From an uncultured Actinotalea sp. (GTDB taxonomy: Bacteria > Actinomycetota > Actinomycetes > Actinomycetales > Cellulomonadaceae): 5,514 bases of DNA. Location of the stretch: the NCBI RefSeq assembly GCF_946885855.1, contig NZ_CAMPHH010000229.1, forward strand, positions 1-5,514, written 5' to 3'. The translations under genes were made by a program, and so were the position numbers. Positions 1-5,514 of the stretch are shown here, one piece after another. Every line of letters starts with the position of its first letter. The stretch's first letter is position 1. Under the pieces are notes generated by a model. It was not told the DNA's origin, made no database searches, and was given only the letters and a program-made list of their open reading frames with translations.

Positions 1-118
1 CCCCGGTGCCGCCGCTGCCCCCGATGCCCCCTGTGAAGCCGGGGCGGGCACCCGGGCCGGTGCCGGGCGTGCTCCCGGTACCCGTGCCGCCGTCGGGCGC
101 GTCCGGTGTGCTGGTCAT
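1..118 (-). CDS. Unidentified protein, N-terminal fragment with Gly/Thr/Pro-rich start (runs off left edge)
   Basis: An ATG at 118-116 opens a frame that stays open to the window edge, giving 39 codons that begin MTSTPDAPDGG. The start is chosen because an excellent Shine-Dalgarno (GGAGG on the minus strand, 131-127) lies 8 nt upstream. The visible part is almost entirely G, T, P, S and A, with short GTG/GSGG runs. It has no hydrophobic stretch, so it shows no signal peptide or membrane segment and is most likely a disordered N-terminal tail ahead of a domain outside the window. It lies 115 bp downstream of cpfC on the same strand and could be the next gene of the haem block or begin a new unit. 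I do not recognise the family and assign no function. Confidence 0.6.
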   Translation of the reverse strand, partial: MTSTPDAPDGGTGTGSTPGTGPGARPGFTGGIGGSGGTG

Positions 119-126
119 GGCGTCGC

Positions 127-131
127 CCTCC
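127..131 (-). promoter_or_regulatory. Shine-Dalgarno of the left-edge gene
   Basis: On the minus strand this reads GGAGG, or GGAGGG with the next base, 8 nt before the ATG at 118. It is one of the two strongest ribosome binding sites in the window, level with that of cpfC. It is the main support for a real gene at the left edge, since the visible coding part has no recognisable domain. Confidence 0.6.
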
Positions 132-200
132 GTCGTCGGTGGTCCCGCTGCCCAGTCTGCCGCCGCGACCGCTCGCGCGCGGGGTCGTCGTGAGACGTCA

Positions 201-228
201 GCGCCCTCAGGGCGCCGGCCCCGCGCCC
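201..228 (-). terminator. GC-rich hairpin region after cpfC (possible weak terminator or attenuator)
   Basis: Just downstream of the cpfC stop lie two alternative perfect 6-bp stems that share one arm. GCGCCC at 201-206 can pair with GGGCGC at 210-215 across a 3-nt loop, or 210-215 can pair with GCGCCC at 223-228 across a 7-nt loop. No T-run follows on the minus strand, so this is not a classic intrinsic terminator. It could slow polymerase, shield the 3' end of the haem mRNA, or simply reflect GC-rich sequence. The rest of the 119-233 gap shows nothing beyond the ribosome binding site of the next gene. Confidence 0.3.
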
Positions 229-233
229 CGCCC

Positions 234-1505
234 TCAGGGTGCGATGCCCGCGACCGCCGGCTTGACCCCGCGCGGGTTCGCGCAGCAGCCGGGTCGGCAC
301 ACGTCGTACCAGGGTCCCAGCGGGGTCAGCGCGGGGCGCGAGCACGGCGTGCCACCCTCGGGGTTCGTCGGCGACGCCAGCCGCTCCTGCACGAGGTCGA
401 CGAGCCCGCGCACGAAGTCCGGGTGCACCCCCGGGGTGGGCACGCGCTCGGCGTACAGGCCCTTCTCCTGCGCGGTCTCCATCGCCTCCTCGTCCAGGTC
501 CCACATGACCTCCATGTGGTCGGACACGAAGCCGATGGGCACGATGACGACGGCCTTGGTGCCCTGCTCGGCGAGCGACTCGATGGCGTCGTTGATGTCG
601 GGCTCGAGCCACGGCGTCGTCGGCGCCCCGGAGCGGGACTGGTAGACGAGGGTCCACGGCACGGCCGCGAACTGCGCCGCGGACCCGCCGGTGCCCACGT
701 CGCTCATCGCGCCGGCGCTCGCCATGATCACGTCGGCCACGGCGCGGTGCTGGGCGCCGTACGCGCCCTCCTCGCCGAGCTCCGCCTCCGGCGGGCCCGA
801 GGTGACCGCGGTCGATGTCGGGATGGAGTGCGTGACGAAGAGGACGTGCGCGTCGCGCGTGATGTCGCCGTCGGGACCGAGCTGGTCGTGCGTGCGCTGC
901 AGCGCCTGGCGGACGCCCTCGACGAAGGGCGTGACGAAGCCCGGGTGGTCGAAGTAGTTGCGGACCTTGTCGATCTGCAGCTCGCCGGCCAGGCCGGTCT
1001 CCTCCAGTGCGCCGGCGAGGTCCTCGCGGTACTGGCGGCAGCCGGAGTAGGAGGAGTAGGCCGACGTGACGACGGCGAGCAGCTTGCGGTGACCGGCGGC
1101 GTGGGCGTCGCGGATCGCATCGGCGAGGTAGGGGTCCCAGTTGCGGTTGCCCCAGAGCACCGGCAGGTCGACCCCGCGGACGCGTAGCTCCTCCTGCAGC
1201 GCCGCCTGCAGCTCGCGGTTCTGCGCGTTGATCGGGCTCACGCCGCCGAAGTGCCGGTAGTGGTGCGCGACCTCCTCGAGGCGCTCGTCCGGGATGCCCC
1301 GCCCGCGGGTGACGTTGCGCAGGAACGGCAGCACGTCGTCCTGGCCCTCCGGCCCGCCGAAGGAGACGAGCAGGATGCCGTCGTAGGCGACCGGCGACTG
1401 CGGGTCGCGGTCCGGCAGCGTCTCCGGGTGGGCGCCCGGCACGGCGCCGGTCCCCGGGGCGAGCGTGCTCGCGCCGGTCCCGGCAGCGGTGTTCGTCGTC
1501 GTCAC
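234..1505 (-). CDS. cpfC: Coproporphyrin III ferrochelatase (CpfC, formerly HemH)
   Basis: This protein inserts Fe2+ into coproporphyrin III to give coproheme, the third of the four CPD steps encoded here. It has 423 residues from a GTG at 1505, chosen because GGAGG (1517-1513) sits 7 nt upstream and the start overlaps the chdC stop as GTGA. Visible hallmarks are the N-terminal [10 protein letters not shown] strand-loop (about 45-54), [12 protein letters not shown] (about 148-159), the metal-site histidine H226 in VTHSIP, the acidic E301 in WLEPDI, and the PIGFVSDH motif (about 323-330). The first 40 residues are a low-complexity Ala/Thr/Gly/Pro extension. C156 plus the tail cysteines C388, C403, C407 and C408 suggest the [2Fe-2S] cluster known from actinobacterial ferrochelatases, but the tail spacing (C-x3-CC) does not tell me which are ligands. 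Family assignment is near certain. Coproporphyrin rather than protoporphyrin as substrate is inferred from the neighbouring chdC. Likely cytoplasmic. Confidence 0.97.
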   Translation of the reverse strand: MTTTNTAAGTGASTLAPGTGAVPGAHPETLPDRDPQSPVAYDGILLVSFGGPEGQDDVLPFLRNVTRGRGIPDERLEEVAHHYRHFGGVSPINAQNRELQAALQEELRVRGVDLPVLWGNRNWDPYLADAIRDAHAAGHRKLLAVVTSAYSSYSGCRQYREDLAGALEETGLAGELQIDKVRNYFDHPGFVTPFVEGVRQALQRTHDQLGPDGDITRDAHVLFVTHSIPTSTAVTSGPPEAELGEEGAYGAQHRAVADVIMASAGAMSDVGTGGSAAQFAAVPWTLVYQSRSGAPTTPWLEPDINDAIESLAEQGTKAVVIVPIGFVSDHMEVMWDLDEEAMETAQEKGLYAERVPTPGVHPDFVRGLVDLVQERLASPTNPEGGTPCSRPALTPLGPWYDVCRPGCCANPRGVKPAVAGIAP

Positions 1506-2218
1506 AGCAGCACCTCCGCAACCTCGTCGGCCTCGATGCGCCGACCCGTGAAGAAGGGGATCTCCTCGCGCACGTGGCGGCGGGCCTCGGTGTCCCGCAG
1601 CCGGCGCATGAGGTCGACGAGCTCGGTGAGCTCGTTCGCCTCGAGGGCCAGGATCCACTCGTAGTCGCCCAGGGAGAACGCGGCGACCGTGTTGGACAGC
1701 ACCTCGGGGTACTCGCGGCCCTTGCGGCCGTGCTCCCCGAGCATCGCGCGCCGCTCGTCGGCGGGCAGCAGGTACCACTCGTACGAGCGGACGAAGGGGT
1801 AGACCGTCAGCCACGGCAGCGGCGCCTTGTCCCGCATGTACGCCGGCTCGTGGTCGCGGCTGAACTCGGCCGGCCGGTGCACGCCCATGGCGGCCCACGT
1901 CGGGACGAGCGGGCCGAGCTCGGCGGTGCGGCGCAGCCGGCGCTGCTCGGCCTGGAGGGCCTCGGCGCTGTCCCCGTGGGTCCAGACCATCACGTCCGCG
2001 TCGGCCCGCAGGCCCGAGACGTCGTACAGGCCGCGGACGACGACGCCCTCGCTCGGCTCCGCGACCGCGCTCGCCAGCGAGGGCCCGGTGCCGGGTGTCG
2101 TGGCGCCGGCGGGGCGGCGCAGGACCGTCCACAGCGTCCAGGGGCCGGACGCGGTGGTCGTCTCCGCGGCGCCGTCCGCGCCGTCGCGGGGACCGGGGCT
2201 GGTCTCACCGGTGGTCAT
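1502..2218 (-). CDS. chdC: Coproheme decarboxylase (ChdC, formerly HemQ)
   Basis: This enzyme turns coproheme into haem b by two peroxide-driven oxidative decarboxylations, the last CPD step. The protein has 238 residues and belongs to the chlorite dismutase-like superfamily. Recognised elements are Y140 in [10 protein letters not shown] (probable catalytic radical tyrosine), H163 in GEHGRKG (proximal haem ligand) and H123 in SRDHEPAYM. The spacings H123-Y140 (17) and Y140-H163 (23) match those I recall for Corynebacterium diphtheriae ChdC (H118, Y135, H158), where the first is the distal base of the actinobacterial clade. A conserved GDYEW follows at about 184-188. The first 25 residues are low-complexity. 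The ATG at 2218 is preferred; a TTG three codons upstream (2227) is possible, and neither has a clear Shine-Dalgarno. The stop overlaps the cpfC start by 4 nt. A 169-bp gap with candidate promoter and operators lies upstream. Confidence 0.96.
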   Translation of the reverse strand: MTTGETSPGPRDGADGAAETTTASGPWTLWTVLRRPAGATTPGTGPSLASAVAEPSEGVVVRGLYDVSGLRADADVMVWTHGDSAEALQAEQRRLRRTAELGPLVPTWAAMGVHRPAEFSRDHEPAYMRDKAPLPWLTVYPFVRSYEWYLLPADERRAMLGEHGRKGREYPEVLSNTVAAFSLGDYEWILALEANELTELVDLMRRLRDTEARRHVREEIPFFTGRRIEADEVAEVLL

Positions 2219-2249
2219 GGGGAACAAGTCTGCGCCGCGCGGGCGCGTT

Positions 2250-2277
2250 CGGGAAATCGTCGGCTGAGAATTCCCCG
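2250..2277 (-). promoter_or_regulatory. Hairpin in the proposed chdC leader
   Basis: On the minus-strand RNA, the nine bases from 2277 (CGGGGAAUU) can pair with those ending at 2250 (GAUUUCCCG). This gives seven Watson-Crick pairs plus two G-U pairs around a 10-nt loop. The same GGGGAA arm is also complementary to UUCCCC directly before the chdC AUG (2224-2219), so two exclusive folds are possible. No Shine-Dalgarno is visible before this AUG. A role in controlling chdC translation is conceivable but is inferred only from base pairing. Confidence 0.3.
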
Positions 2278-2300
2278 ATCGCTCCGTGTGTGATTCTGAT

Positions 2301-2340
2301 CTGACGGTCTGTCAGGTCATTGGAAATGACATTCCGTCAT
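2301..2340. repeat. Paired TGAC-N5-GTCA inverted repeats (candidate operators)
   Basis: CTGAC-GGTCT-GTCAG (2301-2315) and ATGAC-ATTCC-GTCAT (2326-2340) are two perfect 5-bp inverted repeats with identical 5-nt spacers, 25 bp apart from start to start. Between them GTCATT-GGA-AATGAC (2316-2330) forms a third perfect dyad sharing half-sites with the second. A further GTCA lies at 2351. The arrangement resembles tandem sites for a dimeric repressor, placed over the proposed chdC promoter. The half-site does not match IdeR/DtxR, Zur or Rex consensus sequences that I know, so the regulator is unknown. Confidence 0.45.
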
Positions 2341-2387
2341 GATGTCTCGGGTCACGGGGAATCACCGGGATCGATCCTTGCCACGCC

Positions 2388-3995
2388 TCAGAGGCGGGTG
2401 GCGAGGGCCCGGGCATCGGCGACGACGGCGACGAGCCCGGTCCCCGCGAGCCACGCCCCGCACGCCGCGAGCCCCGGCCTGCCCTCCAGCGCGCGCCGCA
2501 CGGCCGCGACCCGGTCACGGTGCCCGGGCAGCACCTGCGGGAGGCCCGCGGGCCACGGCGTGCGGGTCCACCCCGCCACCCGGTCCGCCGTGAGGCGCAC
2601 CCCGAGGAGCGTGGCGGCGTCGGCGAGGGCCGTCGCGAGGGGCGCGTCGTCGTCGAGCGCGTGCGTGCGGCGCGCGCCGCCGTAGGACAGCCGGACGACG
2701 TGCCGGCCCGGCCCGGCGGCCTCGGCGAGCCAGGGCCACTTCGCGGTCGCGTGGGTGAGGGCCTTCGCGGTCACGCCGGGTGTCCCCGGCGCGACCAGCA
2801 CCCCGGTGCCCCGCGGAGCGGCGTCCAGCTCGGGGGCGTCCAGGACGAGGGTGACGAGCTCGACGCCGGTGTCGGTGTCGGTGACCGAGGTCGTGCCGGT
2901 CGCCGTGCCGGCAGACGCCCCGAGGGCCCGCCCGGCGGCAGGGGGTACGAGGTCCCCGAGCAGCCGCAGCGCGACCGGACCGGGCACGGCGAGCACCACC
3001 TGCGGCGCGCGGAGGACGGTCGCGCGGTCCGCCTCGGACCGGCGGGGTGCCGTGCTGTCGGTCGTGGCGGCGTCGCCACGTGCCCCGTCGCGCACGGTGA
3101 GCGACCAGCCGCCGTCGTCGCTGGTCAGCGCCGTGACCTCGACCCCCGTGCGCACCTCGACGCCGCACGCCCGGGCGTCCGCGAGCAGCGCACCCACCAG
3201 GCGGTGCATGCCCCCGTGCAGGCCCGCGACCGCCGACCCGGCCGGGGCGGCGGCGCGCATCGCCGTGACCGCGGCGCCGAGCGAGCCGTGCTGCGCCAGG
3301 CGCTCCCGCAGGCCGGGGAGCACGGCGTCGAGGTCCGCGTCGTCCGGGTGCGCCGCGTGCACGCCGCTGACCACCGGCGTGACGAGGCGGTCGAGCACCC
3401 GTCGCCCCTGGCGCCGGCGCACGAGGTGCCCGAGGCTCGTCGACCGGGGCGCCTCGGTCTCGGGGAGGTCCGCGGGGGAGTCCGTGGCCGCCGCCGCACG
3501 CACGGCGCGGTCGACGCGCGCCGTCGTCGGCCCCAGCCCGACGCCCGCCGGCAGCAGCCGGTCCAGCGAGGCCCGCAGCGCCCCGAGGACCCCGACGGCG
3601 GCCCGGACGTCCGCGGCCCACGGTGAGCCGGGGATCCCCAGCATGCCCGTGCGCGGCAGCGGCACGGCCCGGTCAGGCAGCTGGAGCCATGCCCCGGCGG
3701 ACGAGGGCGGCACGACGTCGTCGGCGAGGTCGAGCTCGGCGAGGAGCTCGGGCACGGCGGTCGACCGGGTGGCGAAGGCCTCCGCACCGACGTCGACCGT
3801 CAGGCCGGCGACCTGCGCCGACGCGAGGCAGCCGCCCACGCGGTCCGCCCGCTCGAGGACCAGCACCCGTCGGCCGCGCGTCGCGAGGTCGCGGGCCACG
3901 ACGAGCCCGGCGACGCCCGCCCCCACGACGACGACGTCCTGGGTCGCCTCCGCTGCCACCTCCCGCTCCGGCGTGGTCGCAACGCCGTCGCTCAC
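2388..3995 (-). CDS. cgoX: Coproporphyrinogen III oxidase, FAD-dependent (CgoX, formerly HemY/HemG)
   Basis: This FAD enzyme uses O2 to remove six electrons from coproporphyrinogen III, giving coproporphyrin III for CpfC. The protein has 535 residues from a GTG at 3995 that overlaps the hemE stop as GTGA, with GGAGG (4010-4006) 10 nt upstream. The N-terminal Rossmann dinucleotide site is clear: GAGVAG at 25-30, E48 at the end of strand 2 and RVGG at 52-55. A central [22 protein letters not shown] stretch (about 191-214) and [13 protein letters not shown] (about 484-496) match the protoporphyrinogen/coproporphyrinogen oxidase family. Ala/Thr/Asp-rich stretches at about 305-327 and 358-377 look like insertions and make it longer than the usual 450-480 residues. 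The C-terminal [15 protein letters not shown] lacks the GxGIP-like sequence usual there. The amine-oxidase-like fold is certain; CgoX is assigned from context between hemE and chdC. Confidence 0.93.
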   Translation of the reverse strand: MSDGVATTPEREVAAEATQDVVVVGAGVAGLVVARDLATRGRRVLVLERADRVGGCLASAQVAGLTVDVGAEAFATRSTAVPELLAELDLADDVVPPSSAGAWLQLPDRAVPLPRTGMLGIPGSPWAADVRAAVGVLGALRASLDRLLPAGVGLGPTTARVDRAVRAAAATDSPADLPETEAPRSTSLGHLVRRRQGRRVLDRLVTPVVSGVHAAHPDDADLDAVLPGLRERLAQHGSLGAAVTAMRAAAPAGSAVAGLHGGMHRLVGALLADARACGVEVRTGVEVTALTSDDGGWSLTVRDGARGDAATTDSTAPRRSEADRATVLRAPQVVLAVPGPVALRLLGDLVPPAAGRALGASAGTATGTTSVTDTDTGVELVTLVLDAPELDAAPRGTGVLVAPGTPGVTAKALTHATAKWPWLAEAAGPGRHVVRLSYGGARRTHALDDDAPLATALADAATLLGVRLTADRVAGWTRTPWPAGLPQVLPGHRDRVAAVRRALEGRPGLAACGAWLAGTGLVAVVADARALATRL

Positions 3996-5065
3996 GCGCG
4001 GACGTCCTCCCCGTGCGCCAGCCGCACGATGCGCGTCAGGGCGTCGGGGTCGGTGCCGGGCGGTACGCCGTGGCCGAGGTTGAGCACGTGCCCGGGCGCC
4101 TCGGCGCCGCGGCGCAGGACGTCGCGGACGTGGGCCTCGAGCACGGGCCACGGTGCGCCCAGGTAGGCGGGGTCGATGTTGCCCTGCAGCGGGGTCCGGC
4201 CGCCCAGGCGGCGGTTCGCCTCGTCCAGCGGGATCCGGTGGTCCACGCCGATGACGTCGGCGCCCACGTCCCGCATCGCCGCGAGCAGCTCACCCGTGCC
4301 CGTGCCGAAGTGCACGACCGGCACGTCCAGGTCGCCGACATGGGACAACGCCCGCCGGGACGCGGGCGCGACGTGCGCCTCGTAGTCCGCCAGGGACAGC
4401 GCACCGGCCCAGGAGTCGAAGAGCTGGACCGCGCTGGCGCCGGCGAGCACCTGCGCGCGCAGGAAGGCGCCGGTGACGTCCGCGCACCAGTCCATGAGCG
4501 CCTGCCAGGTCACCGGGTCGGCGTGCATGAGCGTGCGGGCGCGGAGCTGGTCCTTGGACGGCCCGCCCTCGACGAGGTAGGAGGCGAGCGTGAACGGGGC
4601 GCCCGCGAAGCCGAGCAGCGGCGTCGTGCCGAGCTGGGCGACCGTCAGCGCGACGCCCTCGGTGACGGGCGCGAGGGCGGCCGGGTCGAGAGGGGCGAGG
4701 CGGGCGACGTCGTCGGCGGTGCGGACCGGGTGCTCGAAGACGGGCCCGGTGCCCGGCACGATGTCCACGGCGACCCCCGCCAGCAGCAGCGGCACGACGA
4801 TGTCGCTGAAGAAGATCGCGGCGTCGACGCCGTGGCGGCGCACCGGCTGCAGCGTGATCTCGCTGGCGAGTGCCGGGTCCAGGCACGCGTCGAGCATCGC
4901 CACGCCGGCCCGCGTCGCGCGGTACTCGGGCAGCGACCGGCCGGCCTGGCGCATGAACCACACCGGTCGCGGGGCCGGGGCGTCGGGGGTGCCCGAGGCG
5001 TCCTCGGGGCGCTGCCCGGAAAAGGCCCGGAGGACGGCCGAATGCGACGTCCGACCGTCGATCAT
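3992..5065 (-). CDS. hemE: Uroporphyrinogen III decarboxylase (HemE/UroD)
   Basis: HemE removes four acetate carboxyls from uroporphyrinogen III to give coproporphyrinogen III, the substrate of the next gene product. It has 357 residues from the ATG at 5065, supported by AGGAAG (5078-5073) 7 nt upstream. A GTG at 5089 would add eight residues. All signature sites are present: [15 protein letters not shown] (34-48) with R39 and R43, the catalytic aspartate D88 in FFSDIVVP, Y163 in [11 protein letters not shown]218 in FDSWAG and H332 in [12 protein letters not shown]. These correspond to human UROD D86, Y164, S219 and H339. About 11 extra Pro/Ala/Asp-rich residues (around 21-32) separate the usual N-terminal helix from the PVWFMRQ motif. 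It is the first gene of the leftward block, overlapping cgoX by 4 nt, and is divergent from hemA. Confidence 0.98.
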   Translation of the reverse strand: MIDGRTSHSAVLRAFSGQRPEDASGTPDAPAPRPVWFMRQAGRSLPEYRATRAGVAMLDACLDPALASEITLQPVRRHGVDAAIFFSDIVVPLLLAGVAVDIVPGTGPVFEHPVRTADDVARLAPLDPAALAPVTEGVALTVAQLGTTPLLGFAGAPFTLASYLVEGGPSKDQLRARTLMHADPVTWQALMDWCADVTGAFLRAQVLAGASAVQLFDSWAGALSLADYEAHVAPASRRALSHVGDLDVPVVHFGTGTGELLAAMRDVGADVIGVDHRIPLDEANRRLGGRTPLQGNIDPAYLGAPWPVLEAHVRDVLRRGAEAPGHVLNLGHGVPPGTDPDALTRIVRLAHGEDVRA

Positions 5066-5136
5066 GGGATGACTTCCTGGCAGATTCACCCTGCGATTGT
5101 GCCAACCATTCCGCGGGCTGGTTCAATCGAGCCGTT
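5066..5136. promoter_or_regulatory. Divergent hemE-hemA promoter region with 36-bp palindrome
   Basis: The 71 bp between the hemE and hemA starts contain an imperfect palindrome at 5094-5129, with two 14-nt arms matching at 11 positions around an 8-nt centre. Its outer CGATTG/CAATCG ends give mirror-image promoter candidates. Rightward these are TTGTGC (5097-5102) and TTCAAT (5122-5127); leftward TTGAAC (5126-5121) and CACAAT (5101-5096), each with a long 19-nt spacer. Each strand's -35 would overlap the other's -10, so the two promoters would compete. Expected starts are near 5134 for hemA and 5089 for hemE. The palindrome is seen directly; the promoters are inferred. Confidence 0.45.
5073..5078 (-). 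promoter_or_regulatory. Shine-Dalgarno deciding the hemE start
   Basis: On the minus strand this reads AGGAAG, 7 nt before the ATG at 5065. It favours that ATG over the upstream in-frame GTG at 5089, which has no such site. The GTG lies close to the transcript start expected from the proposed promoter, so a minor leaderless product eight residues longer cannot be excluded. Confidence 0.6.
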
Positions 5137-5514
5137 GTGGTCCTTCTCAGCCTCTCGGCGAGTCATCGCGACCTCGATCTCGACGTCCTGGAGCAGCTGA
5201 GCTCCGGCGCCCACGCCGTCGGGTCGACCGTCGTGGCCGACAGCCCCGCGATCACCGGTTGCGTCGTCCTGGCGACCTGCAACCGGTTCGAGCTGTACCT
5301 CGACACCGACATCCCCCGCCCGGCCGACGACGGCGCCCCGGTCGCCCGAGGGGGGCCCGTCACCCGGGCCGCGCACACCGTCGCCGAGGCGCCGGGCCGC
5401 CCCGACGCGGCGCCCCGTCCGGACGCACGGCTCCGCCCCGACGCGCAGCGCCGTCCGGACGCGCCCCTCCGTCCCGCCCCCGAGGCCGGTTCTCTCGCCG
5501 ACCGGGCCCACCGC
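5137..5514 (+). CDS. hemA: Glutamyl-tRNA reductase, N-terminal part (HemA; runs off right edge)
   Basis: HemA reduces glutamyl-tRNA(Glu) with NADPH to glutamate-1-semialdehyde, the first committed step of tetrapyrrole synthesis by the C5 route. The frame is open from the GTG at 5137 to the edge, 126 codons. The start [19 protein letters not shown] and the catalytic motif [12 protein letters not shown] (45-56, nucleophile C48) are diagnostic. No Shine-Dalgarno precedes the GTG, and a candidate -10 ends 9 nt before it, so the mRNA may be leaderless. After residue 56 the protein does not reach the usual HLFRV..GLDS..GE region. It enters a Pro/Arg/Ala/Asp-rich segment with six-residue repeats instead. 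In E. coli HemA about 49 residues separate the catalytic Cys from that histidine; here 78 pass without it, so at least 30 residues are extra. Codon use stays G/C at third positions, arguing against a frameshift. Confidence 0.93.
   Translation, partial: MVLLSLSASHRDLDLDVLEQLSSGAHAVGSTVVADSPAITGCVVLATCNRFELYLDTDIPRPADDGAPVARGGPVTRAAHTVAEAPGRPDAAPRPDARLRPDAQRRPDAPLRPAPEAGSLADRAHR
5398..5487 (+). repeat. 18-bp tandem repeat inside hemA (RPDAxx units)
   Basis: Four copies of an 18-bp unit begin at 5398, 5416, 5434 and 5452, followed by a degenerate fifth at 5470. Each encodes Arg-Pro-Asp-Ala plus two variable residues (residues 88-111, then RPAPEA at 112-117). Copies 1 and 3 start CGCCCCGACGCG, while copies 2 and 4 start CGTCCGGACGC, so the true period is a 36-bp pair, suggesting duplication of a two-unit block. 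Copies 2 and 4 each contain the perfect 10-bp palindrome CGTCCGGACG (5416-5425, 5452-5461). The length is a multiple of three, so the hemA frame is kept. Confidence 0.85.

Larger units (their letters stand above)
2219..2387 (-). promoter_or_regulatory. cgoX-chdC intergenic region with candidate chdC promoter
   Basis: This 169-bp gap is noticeably richer in A/T than the genes around it and holds no credible ORF. Reading leftward, ATGACC (2320-2315) resembles a -35 element (4/6 to TTGACA). It is followed after 16 nt by CAGAAT (2298-2293), 4/6 to TATAAT. That would put the transcript start near 2286 and leave a leader of about 68 nt before the chdC ATG. One TGAC-N5-GTCA dyad sits exactly between the two hexamers and another lies just upstream of the -35. 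The promoter is inferred from weak matches. The gap suggests that chdC-cpfC can be expressed separately from hemE-cgoX, although read-through is also possible. Confidence 0.4.

Noticed and set aside
204..239. Two direct copies of CCCTCAGGG as an attachment site or mobile-element scar
   Set aside because: They are only 9 bp, low in complexity and next to the cpfC stop. No integrase, transposase or target duplication accompanies them.
6..1187. 393-codon open frame on the plus strand opposite cpfC
   Set aside because: It is antisense to a clear ferrochelatase, has an Arg/Ala/Gly/Val-rich composition typical of shadow frames in GC-rich DNA, and shows no domain.
234..2132. 632-codon minus-strand frame suggesting a fusion protein in front of ferrochelatase
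   Set aside because: The first 209 codons are an out-of-frame reading of chdC. The ferrochelatase start at 1505 has its own Shine-Dalgarno and a GTGA overlap.
2301..2340. IdeR/DtxR or Zur box
   Set aside because: The TGAC-N5-GTCA pattern lacks the TTAGGTTAG-type core of IdeR and has a TGA-N7-TCA spacing rather than the TGA-N9-TCA of Zur.
2381..2401. CCACGCCTCAGAGGCGGGTGG as a terminator at the end of cgoX
   Set aside because: The arms leave a loop of about one base and overlap the stop codon, and no T-run follows, so a stable terminator hairpin is unlikely.
5097..5127. Rex redox-repressor site upstream of hemA, as known in Streptomyces (TTGTG...TTCA-like ends)
   Set aside because: Rex sites are compact, about 18 bp. 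Here the TTGTG and TTCAA elements are about 20 bp apart within a different palindrome.
3623..5200. 525-codon plus-strand frame opposite hemE and cgoX
   Set aside because: It is a shadow frame with Arg/Pro-rich low complexity. The minus strand carries all UroD catalytic motifs.
5086..5511. 141-codon minus-strand frame opposite hemA
   Set aside because: It mirrors the hemA codons, including the repeat, and would cover the divergent promoter region. The plus strand has the diagnostic [11 protein letters not shown] motif.
5398..5514. Frameshift or pseudogene explanation for the HemA repeat segment
   Set aside because: The frame stays open with mainly G/C third positions, and the repeat unit is a multiple of three. 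The missing downstream part prevents a final decision.

Overview
The window is very GC-rich (clearly above 70% by eye, G/C at nearly every third codon position) and carries the lower half of a haem-biosynthesis locus of the coproporphyrin-dependent (CPD) type. This pathway, together with the actinobacterial form of coproheme decarboxylase and the cysteine-rich ferrochelatase tail, points to an Actinomycetota. By inference from protein style and gene order it is a Micrococcales member, perhaps Cellulomonadaceae.

Layout, right to left. At the right edge hemA (glutamyl-tRNA reductase, N-terminal 126 residues only) reads rightward from 5137. A 71-bp intergenic region holding a 36-bp imperfect palindrome separates it from a leftward block: hemE (5065-3992), cgoX (3995-2388), a 169-bp AT-richer gap with an array of TGAC/GTCA half-sites, chdC/hemQ (2218-1502) and cpfC/hemH (1505-234). 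hemE/cgoX and chdC/cpfC are each joined by the same 4-base GTGA stop/start overlap, so the block looks like two translationally coupled pairs with a regulatory region between them. After cpfC comes a 115-bp gap with a GC-rich hairpin. The first 39 codons of an unidentified leftward gene with a glycine/threonine/proline-rich start then run off the left edge.

Together HemE, CgoX, CpfC and ChdC cover the whole route from uroporphyrinogen III to haem b (coproporphyrinogen III, coproporphyrin III, coproheme, haem b). HemA makes the first committed precursor of the same pathway. Key catalytic residues are visible in all five proteins.

The genes themselves are well-known families. I see no unknown multi-gene system. 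The points worth a second look are: a repeat-bearing insertion inside the HemA catalytic domain, built from an 18-bp unit arranged in 36-bp pairs; the palindromic hemE-hemA divergent promoter region, in which hemA has no Shine-Dalgarno and may be leaderless; and the paired TGAC-N5-GTCA dyads upstream of chdC, one of which lies between candidate -35 and -10 elements.
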